This document shows positions 34,590-47,000 of a stretch of DNA of 64,000 nucleotides, piece by piece. The first letter of the stretch is position 1, and each line of letters opens with the position of its first letter. The DNA is taken from the NCBI RefSeq assembly GCF_958979055.1, contig NC_084898.1, forward strand, positions 22,224,602 through 22,288,601, written 5' to 3'. The notes under the pieces are model-generated. The model did no database searches. It was not told where the DNA came from and worked only from the letters and a program-made list of their open reading frames with translations. The stretch is from Alnus glutinosa (Eukaryota; Streptophyta; Magnoliopsida; Fagales; Betulaceae). Made by a program: the position numbers and the translations under genes.

Positions 34590-36096
34590 TATTGTATAAT
34601 TTTCGCGTACGAGGGTTTAAGCTCACTAACTCAGATAGGAGAAACAACTCCATTGAGTCACTGTTGGTCAATGGATCAGTTTCCTTTGATCATTTTGAGA
34701 TTAGGGAACATATTGTGCTTTCTATAGTAGATTGTTTTTTGAACGGTTTGGTTGGCGGCCCAATCTTTATGACCTCGCTTTTGAATCGTCAATGAGGCCA
34801 CTTCGTTAAAAAGACTGTTTGAAGAGATTAAGGTGTTGGAGGTGGTGAAAGATATGAATAGTGATAAGGCACTGGGCCCTAGTGGTTTTACTATGACTTT
34901 CTTCCATGCTAGAGGTAAGTTTGAAAAAAGCCTTAATGCTACTTTTACTATAAAGAAGCCCGAGGCTGTTGTTGTCAAAGATTTTAGACCAATTAGCCTT
35001 GTGAGTGGGGTTTATAAGATTATCACTTAAGTCCTAGCAAATAGGTTGAGAAGGGTTATTGAGAAGATTATCTCGAAGTCCCAAAATGCGTTTGTCAGAG
35101 GTAGGCAAATTCTAGATGCTGTTCTTTTAGCTAATGAGTGCTTGGACAATAGGATCAGATCTGCTGATCCAGGTGTGCTTTGCAAACTAGATATTGAGAA
35201 GGCATACACTCATGTTCATTAGGAGTTCTTGTTGTACTTGTTGAGGAGAAATGGCATAATTGGATAGCACATTGTATTTCTTCAGCTCGCTTTTCTGTTT
35301 TGGTGAATGGTTTTCTTTCCAGTTTCTTCAGTACCTCTTGTGATCTGAGACAGTGAGATCCTCTGTCTCCTTTACTCTATCATTGTAATGGAGGCGCTTA
35401 GTAAAATAATATCTGTTACTATAGATGGGGGCTTTCTTTTAGGCTTTTCTGTAGGTTCTAGGAACTCTGACATGCTTCATATCTCTCATCTTTTGTTTGC
35501 ATATGACACCTTGATTTTTTATGGGGCTAACCCATATCACATATGTTGTTTGCGAGCCTTATTTTTTGTGAGATTTATTCTTTGCCCTTGAAGTATCTTC
35601 ACCTCCAGCTGTGAGCACTTTTTATCATGGATAACTAGTGTTGACTGGTGTTTGACTGGTGTTGTATATGTAAAAGAAGTGGGGAGACTGTAGATCATCT
35701 TCTTTTCCATTCTGAGATCGCCAGTGCTTTGTGGAGTGCTATCTTCCTTCGTCTTAGGTTAACTTGGGTTATACCTAGAAGTGTAGTAGACCTTTTTCTC
35801 TGGTTGGGGAGGTTTGGGAGGTAGTCCTTAATGTGCAACTGTGTGGAATATGGTTTCATCTTGCCTTTTATGGTGTTTCTGAAGGGAAAGAAATGACAAA
35901 AGTTTTGAAGACTGTAGTGGATCTAAAGTCTTTTTTTTTAAAACTCTTTACCACTGGACAACTGCCTTAGACCTTAATTTACTTAGTTTTCATGATTTTC
36001 TTGACTAGTTTTCTTTTTTGCTAGTTAGGTGTTTCTCTTGTCTACTTCCTGTATACTTGAGCTACGCCTTTTGCGCTTTTAATGATATTTCAATTA

Positions 36097-36098
<2 letters not shown>
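34590..36098 (+). mobile_element. degenerate LINE with reverse transcriptase remnants
   Basis: Translation in shifting frames gives RRNNSIESLLVNGSVSFDHF, then [59 protein letters not shown] and LLFAYDTLIFYGANP, in the order of a plant L1-type reverse transcriptase. Stops and frameshifts break it, and the catalytic FADD box reads FAYD. A large part between reverse transcriptase and the 3' end is missing. It ends at an AT repeat. Confidence 0.85.

Positions 36099-36138
<40 letters not shown>
36099..36138. repeat. (AT)n microsatellite at the LINE 3' end
   Basis: About 40 bases of TA repeat directly after the LINE tail. A (TG)n run follows at about 36228-36252. Confidence 0.9.
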
Positions 36139-36142
<4 letters not shown>

Positions 36143-37516
36143 CATCAGGTACTTCAATATATAAGAAGACCTATAAAGGAACAATGCAACAAACAAAGCT
36201 GATTTATATCAATCAGTAGAACCAATATGTGTGTGTGTGTGCGTGTGTGTGTGAGAGAGAAGAATATACTAACCCTAGAATGGATCAAACTTTAGACATC
36301 ATTCATTGGGACTAGATAATGCCATTAATGACGAATCTCTAATTGGGAAAGTGCTCAATCACTAAAAAAAATTTAGACATTGTTAAAGGAAAATATTAAC
36401 TGATTAAGAAACCTTCACTGCTAAGCAAGATTGTTGAGTAATTCAAGGGAAAAATTGAAAATTGACTTAAGTAGGTGAAAATTTGGAGAAATAAGCATAT
36501 CTTGCCTTATTGGAGGTTCTAGAGACAGTTTAGAGGAGTTTGGGCATTGCTCATAGCATCTGCAAGATACATGTAAATTCAATTACACAGAATAAAGATA
36601 AAAAGAATGCATGCGGTCAAATACAGCAGAACACAAATATAAACATCAATGGTACACTACTGGCTTGGGTCTCGCTAGTGTCCTCGGTGGGGTTGGGTCA
36701 GGCTTTGGCTAAACTAGCTTGAGGAAGCATCTGCAGTCTCCCCATCCATCTAGGCCCCTCCTATCATTGGTTCCCAACGGCAAGTATTAACTATGGTCAC
36801 AGTCAAGTAGAGTAGCCACTCTCATCGCCATCTCCTGTCTTTTTTCAAAAAAAACAATGATACACATTACAGATTGAAGCAACAATTATAAGGCAACTGC
36901 TTTGGATTGAGAAATAATTATATTAAAAAGACAAGCTTACAAATAATTCGTAAGCTAACTTAGTTACCAAGCTGCATTTATATAACAATAACAGTGCTCA
37001 AAAGAATTAAAGTGTCCCATCTTTTACTAGTTTAACATTGTATGAAACCATTAATTCTATAGGCAGACAACTCAATTTTGATGCTTATAAGCCTTTCAAT
37101 GGAACCAAGGTTGTTCAGCACTGGGATAACAGACAAGATGAAGATATTAAGGAACTGACTAAGAAACAGGCTCCACAGATTTTCTAAATCAGTATATATT
37201 ATAGACGATGTATTGATGCCTCATGGTGTATTCCTTCTAGTGTGTCATTATGTTGTAGGGCTCACAACACTAAATCATATATGTAAAAGCTTAATGATAC
37301 TGATCTAGAAAAACAACGTTGCGACCAATATCAGTGGGTCTAATGTGTCACATTTATATAGTTTATGGAGGGAAAGGTAAATGGCTTATTGATAAACCCA
37401 AGTTCAGATTGGTTGATATCGGTGGTTTTGAGGCTAAAGGTATGGGAAAACAGTTGCTATGTTTCTGGACAAGGAAATTTTTTAGTTTTTCCAAGGGAGT
37501 GCATAAACATATGGTT
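36139..37516. other. intergenic DNA, no gene
   Basis: Short ORFs only, none with a recognisable domain. Confidence 0.4.
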
Positions 37517-37608
37517 TTCTTTTTTTTTTTTTTTTTTGATAAGTACTAAATTTTATAAAAAAGGCGTAAAGCACCCATACGTACACAGGAACAAACAAAA
37601 CTGCCCAC
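37517..37608 (-). mobile_element. 92 bp LINE tail with perfect 19 bp target duplication
   Basis: The 19 bases AGTGCATAAACATATGGTT occur at 37498-37516 and again at 37609-37627. Between them lie a poly-T run and GATAAGTACTAAATTTTATA, the reverse complement of a LINE 3' terminus. It is a severely 5'-truncated, recent insertion. Confidence 0.85.
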
Positions 37609-37627
37609 AGTGCATAAACATATGGTT

Positions 37628-39137
37628 ACGACCAAAGCCTCGAAGTAGGGGATTTTTAAGCAGCGAATTGTTTGTACAGATAGGGTTTCCATGTGTGAAA
37701 AGCTTACACAGAAGTGCATAAAATAAATACAAATATGAAGAGAAGAAAAACAAGGAGATTCAGAACCAAAGAGTCTCGCCTAAGCCCTCTAGGAGTCTCA
37801 CCTATAAGACTAATGGAGTCTAAGAATTAATTTAGTGCAAAAGTTTCTGCGAATTTGTTATTCGTAACCCGTTTTATACCCCATTATACCCATTAGGAAA
37901 TTCCCCCACTTTCTCATTAATAATAAAAATAAATCACATATTTTTTCAAAAGTCGTGCACCATACTCGTATAGAATTTTTTTATCAACCATGAGTCTCAA
38001 GTTAAATAAATTTGCTTCAAGCCCCTTCTCTCTTCTTCTCTTTTTCTCTCCCCTAACCCCAGTTGTTGGATGGGCATTTTCTGTGTTCCTCCCTGCTTTT
38101 TTCTATTTTTCTGCTGGTCAAATGTTACACTAAACAAAGGAAGGACGGAAACAAGAACGAAAAAGCAGAGAAAAAAAAGGCAAAGCTATCTAAGGAGACA
38201 TATACCAAACACTAAAGCATCAAACTATTCCTAACTTCCATACTTCATAGTTCATACAATGATTTGGCTCTTCATTTAAGGGAAGAAAAAGTTCCACCAT
38301 CAGTTATGAATCAAAAACATATTATACACATCACAATGTTTTAGCGAAATACGAAGAAAAACTGTAATGCACACACCTGCATATGGCTTTCATGATGATA
38401 CAGAAGTTATTTTGGTCATGCATTATTATTGAAAACGATGCAGAATAATGTGATGAGAAGAAGTAGATGCTTGTAAAAACCAAATTCAAAATAACTACGA
38501 GAGTTTTAAATGAGATGGGGTTCCTAGAATACTTACCCAAGGTGGCTTTTGCAATGTTATCCAACTCCATAACCAACCCAATTGTGTACTCCTTAAGTTG
38601 TATCATCCAGAAATAAATCCCTCTTCAATCACCAAAAACCTCGAGTCATAAGCCTTATCCGCTTCACTAATACTGTAGCATAAAGTGAAAGCAATAGGCT
38701 ATCTTCATAATTCCTTTGATAAATTTATAATTCAAGAAGAAGTACACCATCTAAACAAGTACCATGAAGGAAACCACTGGCAACACAGACAGGTGTCGGA
38801 TTTATGCACTTCATGGTTCAAATTTCAGAACCTCCCCCGAAAGAGGAAAAAAAGAAGTAAATATCATACTTGGTTGTGAATGGTATATCTTTCAGAATAC
38901 TAGACAAAAATTTGGATCTTAAGAAAATTGTATATCTACCAGTATTTGAGCAAAGGGATTTCTTATGGCCATATATTTTCAGAATTGTAGACAAAGTGTG
39001 GAAAACTGAATATAATTAGCTTCACAAGAAGTTTTGTAGGTCAAACTAGTTTATAGAGTTTGAAATACCAAACTATACAGAGGGAAAGTGAGGAGTAATA
39101 TACCATCTGGTCCTCACAACGCCATTCCCTCAGCTTC
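37628..39137. other. intergenic DNA and probable 3' region of the PPR gene
   Basis: No credible ORF. The segment next to 39138 should be the PPR 3' UTR. Confidence 0.4.
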
Positions 39138-41372
39138 CTAGCTTTTGGAAACTGCACCAGCTTTTATGCCCCAGCGCAAAGCAATACCATCTGGAACAAT
39201 ACCACTTGCCTTCATTTCATCAAATAACTCATGTGCTCTTTCAGTATTTCCAAGTCTATGGTAACAAGTGATGAGAACAGTGTAAGTTACCACATCTGGA
39301 GTCACTTTGTTCCTCTTCATTTCATCAACCAACAAGTTAGCCATGTCCATGCGTTGCAAATTGCAAAAACCATAAATTAAACAGGTATAAGTTACAACAC
39401 TGGGCATATGGCCTTTCCTCAACATCTCATCGAACAATGCCCAAGCCTTCTTCATGTCATTAGTTCCGCTAAACCCAGCAATCAAAGATGTGTAAGAAAC
39501 TTTATCTGGAACCAAACCTTTTTCAGTCATTTCCTTGAACAAATTATATGCTTCATGCATTTTGTGTTTCTGGCAAAATATGTTAATAAGAATTGTATAC
39601 GTGACTGTGTCAGGCATGACCCCAACTTTTAGCATTCTTGTGTACAACATCAAGGCCTTCTTAAAATTTGACTGTTTGGCAAAACCATCCATCAGCGTAC
39701 CATAATTAAAAACTCCAGGGAGTACATTCCTCTTAAGCATTTGAGGAAAAAGTTCCCAAGCTTTTTCTGATTTTCTTTCCTTGCACAGCCTGTTAATAAC
39801 TGCATTATAGGTATACGAGTTAAGGAAAATGCCTAGGTCTTGCATTTCATCCATAAGTTTCAAGGCTTCCTCCAAGTGCCCTTCCTTGCAATATCCAGCA
39901 ATTATAACATTGCAAGTGATGGTATTAGGCAAGACACCATGAAGTAGCATGATATTGAAAACTTCCAAGGCCTTATCTAAGAGGCCCAACTTGCAGAACC
40001 CATGAATCAGGCTGTGGAAATTGAAAGCATCAGGAACCAAATTATTGCTGATCATCTCCTCCAAAAGTATACAGGCAGAATACATATCGCCCTGCATACA
40101 AAACCCATTGATTAAGATTTCATAAGCAATATGATCATATCTATAACCAGCAGCCCCAAGATTATGGAACATGTCTAGTGTGATGTTCATCAGTCCGCCC
40201 TTACATAGACCATAGAAGAGTGAACTATAGCTAACTAGGGACGGTCTCAAATCATAGTGACCCATTTCTTCAATCAAATTAAGACCTTTCTCAATATCCC
40301 CCTTCCTGCAAAACCCATCAATCAAAATGCTGTAACTGTAAACATCTGGTGATATTCCAAAGCTCTTCATTTCTTCCAAAACTTTCAAAGCTTCATATAC
40401 TTCACCTTTTTGGCTAAACCCATATATAATAGCATTATAACAATAGTTATTTACAGGCTCGTTTCTCCATCTCAAATTCCGGATGTATTCCAAGGCAAAC
40501 TCGACACAACCAACTTTACAAAGTCCATGGATATATGTACCGTATGTCACAACAGTTGGGTTTTCCCCACTCCTCTCCATCTCTTTGAGAATCTCAGTCG
40601 CTTGTCCAATATCTACATCCTGACAAAGATGCCCTTTACAGTAAAAGTTAATCATAATTGTGTAGGTGTAAACATTAGGTGATGGTCCAGAGTTTTTTAA
40701 ATCTTCAAATAAACTTCTAACAAATTCCACTTTATTTTCTTCCACCAAACACTTCAATAAGAAATTACTCGAAAAAATATCTGGTTTAAGCCCAACACTC
40801 TTAGCCCGCATAAACACATCCACAGCATTCTCAAGCATTGAATTGGCCGCAAAAACTTTTATGAGTACATCAAATACAACAATCGATCTCACCACATGCT
40901 GAGATGAATCCAGCAAAGTTGGGAACAATTCAAACGCATCATAACCAACTTCATTGTAATATCCAATGATATCTCTAAGCAAAGCATGAACTTCCATCTG
41001 CATCCTAGCTAATGCGAATATATGAACAATAATTCTAAATGCATCGATTGAATGAGAAAATCCATACTTTCTCACGGCCGTTGAAAATCTTATTTCTCTG
41101 GCAACTATCCAATTCAAAGACTTGAAAACTCTGCCAACTAAGGGAAATAGTTTGGGCTTTTTCCGGATACGCGACCTGTTTCTCGGCACATTAACTTTAT
41201 CAATTATATTAGTTTCAATTTTAGGATTTTCCTCGAACATATGGTCTTCTGAAAAAATTGCAGAAGCAGCAGCATAATAAGCTCTAACAAGGCATTTTTC
41301 CCGGAGAATGACTTGGTTCCGAAGTAGACACGACTCAGCTAAAAATATCCTTGAACATGAGCAAATACCCAT
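39138..41372 (-). CDS. P-class pentatricopeptide repeat protein
   Basis: PPR proteins bind organelle RNA base by base and act in its processing, stability or translation. This one has 744 residues in one exon, as usual for the family. The N-terminus (MGICSCSRIFLAESCLLRNQ) is rich in Ser, Arg, Cys and Leu with few acids and could be an organelle transit peptide. From about residue 163 to 728 I count 16 tandem motifs of 35 residues (the third is about five longer), for example VVTYTVLITCYHRLGNTERA ending VPD. There are no E, DYW or SMR domains after the last repeat, so it is pure P-class. I start at the ATG at 41372; the codon before it in frame is TTG, and a stop lies seven codons further up. 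The orthologue cannot be named by eye. Confidence 0.93.
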   Translation of the reverse strand: MGICSCSRIFLAESCLLRNQVILREKCLVRAYYAAASAIFSEDHMFEENPKIETNIIDKVNVPRNRSRIRKKPKLFPLVGRVFKSLNWIVAREIRFSTAVRKYGFSHSIDAFRIIVHIFALARMQMEVHALLRDIIGYYNEVGYDAFELFPTLLDSSQHVVRSIVVFDVLIKVFAANSMLENAVDVFMRAKSVGLKPDIFSSNFLLKCLVEENKVEFVRSLFEDLKNSGPSPNVYTYTIMINFYCKGHLCQDVDIGQATEILKEMERSGENPTVVTYGTYIHGLCKVGCVEFALEYIRNLRWRNEPVNNYCYNAIIYGFSQKGEVYEALKVLEEMKSFGISPDVYSYSILIDGFCRKGDIEKGLNLIEEMGHYDLRPSLVSYSSLFYGLCKGGLMNITLDMFHNLGAAGYRYDHIAYEILINGFCMQGDMYSACILLEEMISNNLVPDAFNFHSLIHGFCKLGLLDKALEVFNIMLLHGVLPNTITCNVIIAGYCKEGHLEEALKLMDEMQDLGIFLNSYTYNAVINRLCKERKSEKAWELFPQMLKRNVLPGVFNYGTLMDGFAKQSNFKKALMLYTRMLKVGVMPDTVTYTILINIFCQKHKMHEAYNLFKEMTEKGLVPDKVSYTSLIAGFSGTNDMKKAWALFDEMLRKGHMPSVVTYTCLIYGFCNLQRMDMANLLVDEMKRNKVTPDVVTYTVLITCYHRLGNTERAHELFDEMKASGIVPDGIALRWGIKAGAVSKS

Positions 41373-44020
41373 CAACCCCCAATTCGAGTTTTTTCAAGCA
41401 ATACCACAAACTGCCTCATCCCAACTCTTTGGGGTCAGTGAAACCAACGCTATTCCACCATTGAAGCTTCTCAAAAACCAGTTTTTTTAGCTCAAAAACT
41501 AAAAATAAAGACAACCCAGAACACCATTCTTGATGAAGAAGAAATTATGCTCGAGAAAAACTAAATTTACTGCGGGCTATATATGACAAAGTTAACAGGT
41601 ATTTACAACCAAAAAAAAGAGGGTGGAAATAATAGAAGTACCTCTATTTGAGGAGTCCATGATTCCCAGAGAGAGAGAGGTGGGTCAATCAAAACCCGGA
41701 AAGAAGGTGGGGCGTGTAGTGTTTGTCAGATTTTTCTGTGCCTGAAAGCTGAGTAGCATTGCTCTCTGCAGCGCGCTTATGTTTAGAGCTTGTATACTGG
41801 ACTGGGCCAGAATGAAGACCGCCGCCTAGCACTAGAAGAAAATGGACCGAACTAAACCATTGTATCCTAGGAGACTCATCGGAGTTTTCCGGCCAAAATA
41901 TCTAAAATCACTTTTCATTACTTCGGACAAATCTCAAGTTTAATAAATTGAATTAAATAAATTTTCTTTAATCTAGTTTGAATGAAAACTTTGTACGTTA
42001 GATCAGCCTTTGCTGAAAAAAATAAATAAAAAAATCCAAAAACTGACTGAATATATACCATTACTCTTTTAAAAATATGATCACGTGGATCTCGTATATT
42101 TTATGCACTTGGAGTTAAATTTTTTTTTTTTAATATGATTTACGCTTAGGGAATAACTTCTATCAAGATACGGCATAAACTAGCAACATTTTGCCTGCAA
42201 ATTAGACGTTGACACGTAAGTACTGAGCAAGAAAACCAAATAGGATAAAAACACCCGATCTTCTTCAACTCATACACAGACGTTGCCATTACAGAAACTG
42301 AATGGGCGGTGAAGAAAACACACGAACGATGCCCAGGCCCGAACGCCGCCACCCTCGCCATGCCGGGACTTCTAAAGAAAACACACGAAGTCCGCCCACG
42401 CCCACGCCGCCCACTCCGTCTCTTTCTCTGTCTGTGTTCTCTCCGATTAGTTTCCCACATTAACAATTGGCTCACATATGATTCTCAGAGCCAACGTCGG
42501 GGTCCTCTCTCTCTGTTTGTCTTGTTCTACCACAAAATGCTGATGGGCGTGAAAATGGTGAAGATGGGTTCCATTGGTGATAGTTGGATTTTTGTGTTTC
42601 TTTTTTTTTTTTTTTTTTTTTTTTTGTTAATTCATTCTTCAGTCCTGATTATGGGAGGATTTGTTGTATAATCTAAAGGAAACAAAAATGCAAATATGCA
42701 TACAAGGTGTTTGATGAAATGCCTTAACCAATGAGTTGTTATTGTAGGCTCTGTTGTTAACGCAGGTATGAAAATCGTGAAAATAGTGATTTGGGGACGA
42801 TTAGGGGCGGACGGCGGACCGGCGGATGTCATTTGGGCAGTGGGGTTTTTTTTTTTTTTTTTTTGGAATCGTGGGATACTTCATCAGAAGAGAGGGGGGA
42901 AGGATTGGCTACTTCAACAGCATTTTCATTTTTTGCTTTTAGCTGATGTGTCAAGTGGTTATTGGTGGGCATAAACCCACTGTTTTTTGCCACTGCCGTA
43001 TAGAAGGGGCTCTCTTAGGCTTAAGTGCTGTAAATAAAAAATAAAACTAAATCATGTAGTAATTTTTTAAGGGTCCAGATTTAACTATACTTTCTCTCTT
43101 TCTCAAAGAAAATTTGAAATTAAATCTATACCTCGAAAAAACTACAATATAAGTCTTGTAGTTTTTTTTTTTTTTTTTAAGCACCCAAGTCAAATTCAAA
43201 ATTAGTTTTTTTTCTTTTATATTTCTCACGCTCTTTAAATATACATTTGGTTCTAAAGTTGTCGTTGTATACGTGTTTTGTAGGATTACTAACTGCATAT
43301 AAATGTTTGATAATTTGGTAATTTGTCAAACATCCGATGAGTTTGAGATAAAGAGATGGAGGATGCAAGTGTAGATGTTGTTTGATGATGAGCAAATAGA
43401 AGAAGCTTCAATTTACTGGAGCACCATTTACATGTTATGGTATGCAATAAAAATAGCAACTGCTAACAATTTTGATGATAAAATGCCAAAAATAAAATGC
43501 TTTTTTTTTTTTTTTTTTTTTTTCTGTAAAATCAAACAACATATGCTTTTATATCAGCTTATTAAAACTATCAAAATGGTACAAATCAACTCAAATGTTT
43601 TCAGTTTTTTATTTTTTTTTTAATTTATTTTTCTTCTCTTTTTGTTGGTCTCAACTCCAAAATTGGAAGAGCATGCTCAGTACAACAACAACTCTCTATC
43701 TACAGCTGACATCCAACATGGAGCCAGAGGAGAAATTACACTCACTCAAAACATCACCCAAAGGAAAGAATGTAATGGCAAAAAGCTCTGAAGCAAACTA
43801 AATATTTCAATCAAATTATGAACGAGATTGGAGCCATTGATCAATGCCTTGCACTAGAAGGACCTTCCCCTGGAATTTTTATATAAATCACCATAAGCCT
43901 CAACAGATTTGGTTGTAAGTGCTCTTCAAAGAGATTTTCACCAAATGTTTGGTTTGGTTTGGTTTGCATCTTTCAAATAGGCTATACCATTACCACCTGA
44001 TGATTTTCACTGAATCACTA
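41373..44020. other. PPR 5' region, intergenic DNA and 3' region of the RBR ligase gene
   Basis: From 41373 to about 41800 is the probable leader and promoter of the PPR gene. A GC-rich patch at 42300-42430 holds a short imperfect direct repeat (AAGAAAACACACGAA at about 42312 and 42376). Poly-T runs occur near 42600, 42846, 43160 and 43500. No supportable gene. Confidence 0.4.
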
Positions 44021-47000
44021 CTACCCCACTGTGTGCTGTTTGCAACCCCTGGGTCCAAAATGCTGAGAGCTACGCTTCACTATCTTTTTGCATAAATAGC
44101 AATAATGAACTTGGCATGCCCAGCAGAAGATATGATTGTTATTTCCAACCTGAAATAAAGCCATATCAGTCAAACTAATGCAACTCCATGATTTTAAATG
44201 ACAAAAAAGCAAAAGAAGACGATATTCAAGACGCCTCTCAACGGAACAAGTTATTATCTAAAATTGTTGTAATCAAGAGAGGGAAAAAAAATTTGTAGTC
44301 CAGCTTTCATAGATGAACTAATGCCTCGGGGTCCAGTTGACTTTCGACTCGATCTTGACATGGACATGGCCATGGCCAGATGTCTGATCCTCAATATTAT
44401 GAAATATATTTTATTTTCTCTTCAATTTGAGATACACAACTGGCATGTCATAAGCAATGTGGTTGCTTCCTTTCTCTTGTTAATTTTACTATTGTCTCTA
44501 AAATAATAAAGGCTGGGACTTCATCATTATAAAGGTTATAATTCTATAATATGAGGATTTCAATTCACTAAAACCTTTATCCACTTGATTGATTCATATA
44601 CTTAAAACCATCTGAATCAGAGAAATGCATACAGAATACTGAGAGGTGACAGCCTACAGATGCAACTTGGATATAACCACCATTATCAGTATCTGAACTT
44701 TAAAAGAGAGACCCAATCTTAAGTCACCTTTGCATTAAATTGGCCACAATTAGAGCATGCATGACCATGTTGAGCAAAGAGTTCAGCTCGAATCTGACCC
44801 AACACCTGACGAGGATTAATGCGTTCTTCCCACTCCCGAATCGCTTCTTGTGGGAACAGATCACACGTCCCATCCCTTGAATGAGTATAAGCAATTAATT
44901 AAGTCCATATCATTAAACACATATTTACGAAGAAACAAAACGAGGATAACTAATAAAATCTTAGCTAGTTGTAAATCACATACTGGAAATGATCATATCC
45001 ATCAATCGCCTGGTTACAGCGGTAGCAGAAATACTGCCCACAGTTATTACACACCATCTTGTTGCAACCTTCAATTCTGGAAATTGCCATCTTACAAGAT
45101 GGGCATTGCTTCGCATCACGAAGTACTTCCTTGACACTAAGAATTTCATTGATCATCTCACGTTCTCTAAGCAATTGATCCTCTTTTAGTTGAGATGAAT
45201 TTTGGCGCTCCTGCAACCAAAAAGCAAAAGACTGAACGTATAGTAATACGGAAAGTTTTCTACAGTGTGGAGGAAGTTCCCCAATAAGACAAGGAAAAGC
45301 TTGAAGAATGCTTAAATGGAAATAATAAAGAAAACCTAAAAGCTCAAATAACAGAAGATATCATTATAAACCAAGGTTGGCAGAATACCAAGCAACAAGT
45401 AAAGCCCCAGTTCCAGTGGACAATTTATCTATCATTAAGTACATAGAAAAAAAGAGCGAGCCAGAACTTTATAGGACACACCTTAACTAAGGAGAAAAAT
45501 ATCTGAAGACATCTTGAGGTTTCTCACACAATGGAGCAGTTGGTGTACTGTAATAAGAAATGACAAAAAAACATACTTGCTTTTTGTCATACAGCACACG
45601 GCCAAAAGCAATGCTATAACCTCGTAGATATGTGAAGATCCTCTCCTCAAGCTAACATGCTTATATTTTACCAAACTAAAAAATTAATCCATCTAAAAGG
45701 GACTTCAAACTCAAAGGTGCAAGGAAAAAAACTGAATCCATAGCCATAAGCAGAGCCAATTCCATGGATAATTTCCTATCGTTCCATACCACCGGCCTCA
45801 CACAAGGTACAAGACAGTATTTCCACCAAAAAAGAGTTGACAGACTAAAGTATTCTCTTTTGATGGAAATGACAAGCATGCATCATAACACAGAAGGAAC
45901 CAAATAAATTGCAACAAAGGAATGCAAGAGAAGAACCTACAAATTTTACCTGCAAAATACGGAGCTTCAGTTCTGGTGTCATACAAGCTACGCCTACATG
46001 GCGTCGCTCCCTGCATAGTGTACAAAAGCTAAAGAAGCACTTTGAGCATTGAGCATGCTGTTCCTCATCTTCTATGCAGGGTGTTTCACATCTTGGGCAA
46101 TAGGCAACATCAGACATTGAATCGAGCGTTTTTTGTAACATTAAGGACTCCCAACGTTCATACTCCTCATCACCAAGCAATCGTTTCAACAAAGCGGGTG
46201 GGACCATGCCCCCACATTTTGCATCAGGACATTGAAGTTTGTTTATGGTACCTTCCTTGACATGCATGTCAGAATAAATCTTCATGCATTTCCAGCAGAA
46301 GAAATGCTCGCATGGCAGTCTAACGAACTCACTACCTGGTATGTTTAACAGGGAAAAATACCGTAATATGAATTGGATAGTCATATGATGATAAATTTTC
46401 CAACGGTAGACAGGAATACTAAGTTTGAACATCCATGCAGATATAGCTAACAAAAGAAATCAGTTGAGAGAAGAAATCAACTTGATCAAGAAACCCTATC
46501 CTGGAACCAGTGACAGAATGGAAGTCCTTTAACATATGATTCAAGGGGGATATATAACTATACCTATATCACTGCAGGTTGTACAATGGGGTCTTATAAT
46601 TAAAACATATTATATGGATTTGTTTTCAAAATAAACAAACACAGTTATTCTTAGGCCGAAATATTGTGAAGAGGAAAAAAGACAATGTCCTGATGCAAGC
46701 AAATGAACAACTGGTTTTCAGTTGATAAACCTATTTGGAAGTAGTTAGTAAACATAACCAAGGCGATAAACTATCAATTCTAGTTGGTCCAAACAAAAAA
46801 AGGCACCATCAACATTGTGTGGTGTCTCCTATTAAGCTTCCACCTAGCCAAAATACTCGTGCTGCACAGGGTAATATATTACAAAAATGAACATAATATA
46901 ATAAAAAGTGTCAAAAAACCAAAAACAAAAAACAAAAAAAAACTATATATATTTTGAATTAACAACTTTTTTATCAATTTGAAAGTCATTGGAAAGTAAA

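Noticed and set aside
42309..42671. 120-codon plus-strand ORF with a GC-rich start
   Set aside because: It ends in a poly-Phe run from a T homopolymer and has no recognisable domain; the opposite-strand ORF at 42146-42475 is no better.
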